From the IMG/VR virus record IMGVR_UViG_3300030419_007368, positions 31,632 to 95,631 of that record: 64,000 nt of DNA. One strand, 5' to 3'. The notes under the pieces were generated by a model. That model was not told the DNA's origin. It ran no database searches and saw only the letters and a program-made list of their open reading frames with translations. The position numbers and the translations under genes were made by a program. This DNA is from a virus. Shown here piece after piece: positions 62,601-64,000 of this stretch (its first letter is position 1; each line of letters opens with the position of its first letter).

Positions 62601-62612
62601 CTTAATACTCAT
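56667..62612 (-). CDS. Giant virion protein with LamG-like lectin domain (1981 aa)
   Basis: It begins MSIKDLFDKGYSLKFLKNKA. A LamG/concanavalin-like domain occupies about residues 135-385: LEFDLAKGVTIEFWMKKTAW, YGDFRVSLSRSKKDRVTV, DNWHHYAITLKDTATTTISR, RLYFDG and SFDEFRYWKTERDAQQLG are the usual strands of such lectins. A second, weaker LamG-like part is near 730-930 (MTLEAEVMFPKRFI ... FWFDYLSDETIRAHAKN). A beta domain in the range 1490-1650 (RLSFGYHMHGGGCGTLSV; KRFFIRFLYSD) also looks carbohydrate- or protein-binding. The start has only a weak GGGTT site. It is probably a receptor-binding or decoration component. Confidence 0.82.
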   Translation of the reverse strand: MSIKDLFDKGYSLKFLKNKALTDVRDDLESPRYVDAYSKKRNRFIPDVDFTTASNFARFGSAELYYESAIKRIYETYPYDGSLAEKLEWENDSTYLDLFIFEHEYPRTNGYVSVGQGTSFAGNKSPNLPIFSSSFPQYIFIKGGPNADPNGNYKYEKEAGPSKIGTSKANIYHTGSQRTNNLEFDLAKGVTIEFWMKKTAWAPQLTQDGTAYDLQEYIFHLHNTGSHTGTGTSPNYGDFRVSLSRSKKDRVTVNARSGSTALVFTHDIAPISDIADDNWHHYAITLKDTATTTISRLYFDGVHNSKKTAAAGPLSAFSGTMVAALGACVAAISGSSTETQQSGGRGFGQLVSASFDEFRYWKTERDAQQLGRYFKAQLGGGTNTDNVKYDDILNYVDLGVYYKFNEGIVGIDSTDSSVLDYSGRISNGEFVGYSNSLRATGSAMVLAGVADEEFKDPILYSNHSQVSSLITNRKEDGAAHDHENSVSLYRSMPGWIAEEDEKKTSQLKYLTQIIASFFDDLYLQIEKLPRLKDINYPFDNDYEKPLPFADRLLTTRGYDAPELFAHASALAKYLERDEKKLFEKKLHEVKNTIYQNIYNNLSYIQKSKGTYKSLRNFLRCFGVDEELVKLNIYANNDVYEFKDNFTNTAIRKKYIDFDDLETRLTSSAVYTNSFTATAYQYYDESDGNSISYIPAISALAASGSSMTLEAEVMFPKRFIASDKNYHLFPTNIASLFGMHAVRASNTDLTFADDDTINFNIVANKADNDKRNVTFALVTSGSSPILSDLSTGSFMGVYDNEKWNLAFRLKPTKYPFASLVSGSLSGSSDAYDESYTYELYGVNYVSNVLQNEFSLSGTISYGQAEKFFTQPKRIFVGAARTNFTGSVEKYSDVKVSSVRFWFDYLSDETIRAHAKNAHSYGRLHPYKNTSFAASHKQLFDTYIPEIDTLMLNWTLDNVTGSDSSGQFLIHDYTSGSLRDKTISRYGWLSDISEYNYAGRGDFFVSSVPHRGQAVDVEFVQTAKQKLPEIVNSDDMVKLLNKQDDVVFTRDTTYVQHILSVEKSMYQIISEEMLRFFATVVDFNNLVGDPVNRYRRRYKKVEKLKQLFFERVENEPDLEKFTEYFKWVDDAVTMMIYQLIPVSSNTVELLRNMVEGHILERSKYWSKFPTLESDPPILVGSLHGIEELKYNWKFGHAPVSAGEISSGPGTQNESCLWWNERAERDGPKRTKNSSVDSDRNSLLKIFVTELTGSTGGKGPPTLKTVEGAKYIKSYYSYRSLGRVTDLVTDKSLNLKAGANPDSAQRHDFYKGAIKFGSDDDFIYLDLDNEIKQVDCADNPVPAAVNRKEFRFNALTMEASEIDTGLPGSGSYDYEYVDAKSSLLLPFNIFSSSIDSGYASKYSSQYKIDFTNIHEDKYGIGAEIPMQGPFTERHVGGMQHRHVDLNLGSDNQISRPEGWFLQFFLNLDETEYVLLERFADVPAGGGGTTDTKVLRPAMTGNPFSIDDPSEYEYWTNGVSSAPNKWKLVDGVTSTPGTGPSAGTYAYCDASDYIGSARPFGLVTPLIDFIDVQEGEDIRLSFGYHMHGGGCGTLSVQASPTRDFSADVTDIAITWDHDGASPILSSSISGEQHAFAGLPFKNAIASSTDYGSGLESFVGKRFFIRFLYSDPTSVRGDAAIDNVYVYKYDGVKQNSFKMLHPTFDDHRKPYATRTRDGLAKRPVNIRNVQTTGSVSGTMTVGNYFDRYEYINTLSPEANDPWFVKNVDSIVKTSALTLNLTGSSITSRLLNLPTGSGPEKFSDLVPSGESTGSLPDRTYLTGSVRNRTRLKSRFSAPGGFEVMTRGFLDPAHEIYSVYNAMPWRNRWIRAAHNSTLQAHMGKFGASEHTTASARIYEGLWNTGPYDRGLIRADDYIVLSASMHRYHKNNIERIEFVGDSLDRKDDPSGGANLAGGFITASFFDNGFVSHMIPRTDNQTRWITASII

Positions 62613-62634
62613 AGATTAACCCAGTTATATATAA

Positions 62635-64000
62635 TTAATTATCTTCAACTCTAAATTTGAATGCTTCTTCTTGCTCTCGCCAACCATCTGACGTATAATA
62701 TGCCAACTTAATGCCGTATAGGTAACCGGACTCCAACAAAGACATATCTAAATCAAAATAGCTTCCTGAAACATCATATGATAAGTATGTATGATAATCT
62801 GAACTGGATGTTGAGTTGTTGATGACAGTGTGATTGTCAATCATTCTTATAACTTCAAATGAAGCGCTAGGAATTATAGCTCCCTCTATTTCAGTTGTGG
62901 CAACGTTGTAGATTGTCGGGCTAAAATCCCTCAATCGAGTGAAAACTCTAAATCTTGCGGACTCGTGTTTATTATAATATGGCTTTAGGTTGGTAATCTT
63001 TGTTGTGAACTGGTTGTAGTCGTTAGACAGCAAAGCGCTAGCATTATTAAGCTTTTTAACTTTTATGGACCCTGTCTTGAATTGTCCCAAGTTAGAGCTA
63101 TACCACACATCGTGAATAAGTGACGCAGTAGTAGATGCAGATATATGCACACGGTAAATCCCTGTATCGACGCGGGTAGCTAATTCCTTCTCTAATACAC
63201 CGCCGTTCGCCGACCCGCTGGTGCTAGCGTAAAGATTTACATAAATCGTCTCGTCGCCAGGAATGTCTCTAAGAGTGCCTCTGACATAATTATAAAAGTA
63301 TAGCCAATTTAAATTATCTTCTGCCGAGGCCAGGCTGCTCTTGGCGTAAAAATCACCTCTATCGTCAGTATTTCTAGAATCCCATCTAACTTCGATTACT
63401 GGTCTCTTAAAGAAAAATTCACTGGTTCTAGAGAAAAATCTTTTTGTATAAAAACTATCTTTAGGGCCGTCTGGGTTGTGCGGAACAGAACCTGAATCTA
63501 AGTCGTCTGAAGTTGAAAAGTATGCTTCTTGACTAGAGGTGAAATGTATGCCAAAGCCATAATTTGCTTGGTTTCCTTGAATCCATTCTTCGACCATGGT
63601 TGTGACATCTATTTCTAAATCTTCAGGGCCATCATTGAAACTGGCAGTATACTGAGGTAGTGTATATCCTTTCCCTTCGACACTTCCTGATGTGTAGGAT
63701 GATGTATGATAAGCACCTCCAACCTTGTTCCATCGTGTTGCTCTCTCTCTGTTCATCCAGTTTGAGCCGTCAATAGTATCTTTTGTCTTATCCTTATAAT
63801 TCTCCATGTCCAGCCCATAGCCTTCTTGCCACGAACTAGACACAGCCAAGACGTTTAGAATGGCATCTCTAGGTAGTTGTTCAGAATGCCTTGCATTAAA
63901 CATCCTTAAATAAAAACTAGCAGAATTGACAGCGGGTATTTTTCCATCAACCCGGTCCTGCGCGATGGTGTCTATTGGAAATTCTATTAAAATTCTAGAA
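62635..64000 (-). CDS. Virion protein with DNRLRE-like domain, 5' end outside the window
   Basis: An ATG at 63903 opens a 422-residue product, but the same frame stays open to base 64000 with sensible sequence before it (RILIEFPIDTI ... NSASFYLR-MFNARHSEQ), so the true start lies beyond the window. The 'IEFPID.IA...VNSASFYLR.FNA' opening followed by LNVLAVSSSWQEGYGLD, TRWNKVGGAY, EDLEIDVTTMVEEWIQGNQA and NYGFGIHF is the DNRLRE / CBM96-type beta-sandwich pattern of surface-binding proteins. Later strands (residues about 200-420 of the ATG form) build further beta domains. It is probably a virion adhesin component in the same operon as the giant proteins. Confidence 0.8.
   Translation of the reverse strand, partial: SRILIEFPIDTIAQDRVDGKIPAVNSASFYLRMFNARHSEQLPRDAILNVLAVSSSWQEGYGLDMENYKDKTKDTIDGSNWMNRERATRWNKVGGAYHTSSYTSGSVEGKGYTLPQYTASFNDGPEDLEIDVTTMVEEWIQGNQANYGFGIHFTSSQEAYFSTSDDLDSGSVPHNPDGPKDSFYTKRFFSRTSEFFFKRPVIEVRWDSRNTDDRGDFYAKSSLASAEDNLNWLYFYNYVRGTLRDIPGDETIYVNLYASTSGSANGGVLEKELATRVDTGIYRVHISASTTASLIHDVWYSSNLGQFKTGSIKVKKLNNASALLSNDYNQFTTKITNLKPYYNKHESARFRVFTRLRDFSPTIYNVATTEIEGAIIPSASFEVIRMIDNHTVINNSTSSSDYHTYLSYDVSGSYFDLDMSLLESGYLYGIKLAYYTSDGWREQEEAFKFRVEDN

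Noticed and set aside
1-64000. tRNA genes, CRISPR arrays, integrase or attachment sites
   Set aside because: No cloverleaf-like sequence, no regularly spaced repeats, and no recombinase or transposase were seen. The gene packing leaves no gap longer than about 135 bases.

Overview
The window looks like a 64 kb piece of a large, T4-like, contractile-tailed phage (myovirus) genome. All 44 predicted genes lie on the minus strand, are tightly packed (most gaps under 80 bp, many stop/start overlaps), and carry Shine-Dalgarno sites of the AGGAG type. No bacterial gene, tRNA, CRISPR array, integrase or insertion sequence was seen. Both window edges cut through genes. The style of the proteins (Ser/Thr/Asn-rich beta-structured virion proteins, marine-type neck and sheath proteins, a phage bS21) suggests an aquatic, probably marine, uncultured phage of a bacterium. 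The host cannot be named from this sequence.

Layout in the direction of transcription (right to left). (1) 64000-39196: a giant virion-adhesion or baseplate-periphery module of nine proteins, including chains of 1981, 1963, 1354 and 995 residues. They carry a DNRLRE-like domain, a LamG-like lectin domain, an FnIII-like domain, and a recurring 'QYGR..L..G' N-terminal module. (2) 39183-33823: a DNA-metabolism island with a RuvC-like resolvase, a DnaG-type primase, a Gly-rich protein and a single-chain SbcD-SbcC (Mre11-Rad50, T4 gp47-gp46) fusion. (3) 33771-32284: small membrane and coiled-coil proteins that look like a lysis or envelope cassette, plus a zinc-ribbon protein. (4) 32294-25168: packaging and prohead genes: large terminase, portal, prohead protease, small unknowns, and a DUF1360-like membrane protein. 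(5) 25157-16207: a phage ribosomal protein bS21, then four beta-rich fiber or decoration proteins lying between the protease and the scaffold, a position that suggests head fibers as much as tail fibers. (6) 16136-10246: scaffold, major capsid protein, and two tandem paralogous lectin-like decoration proteins with small genes. (7) 10180-1: neck and tail genes in T4 order (gp13-, gp14-, gp15-, gp18- and gp19-like), then a gp26-like baseplate/chaperone gene overlapped by a small gene, the tape measure, and a partial baseplate gene.

Regulation visible in the sequence: three strong intrinsic terminators (after the small gene upstream of the tape measure, after the 65-aa gene, and after the capsid gene), a near-perfect sigma70-type promoter at 12905-12933, and a repeated 9-mer ACTATTTAT (minus strand) that sits 16-94 nt upstream of at least seven gene starts and may be this phage's late promoter.

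The points most worth a second look are: the one-polypeptide Mre11-Rad50 fusion with a CX7C instead of a CXXC hook; a T7 slippery run nine bases before the stop of the gp26-like gene that could make a gpG/gpGT-style frameshift product just upstream of the tape measure; the ACTATTTAT motif; a marked excess of the palindrome GCCGGC in a moderate-GC genome; and the fiber genes embedded in the head-assembly cluster.
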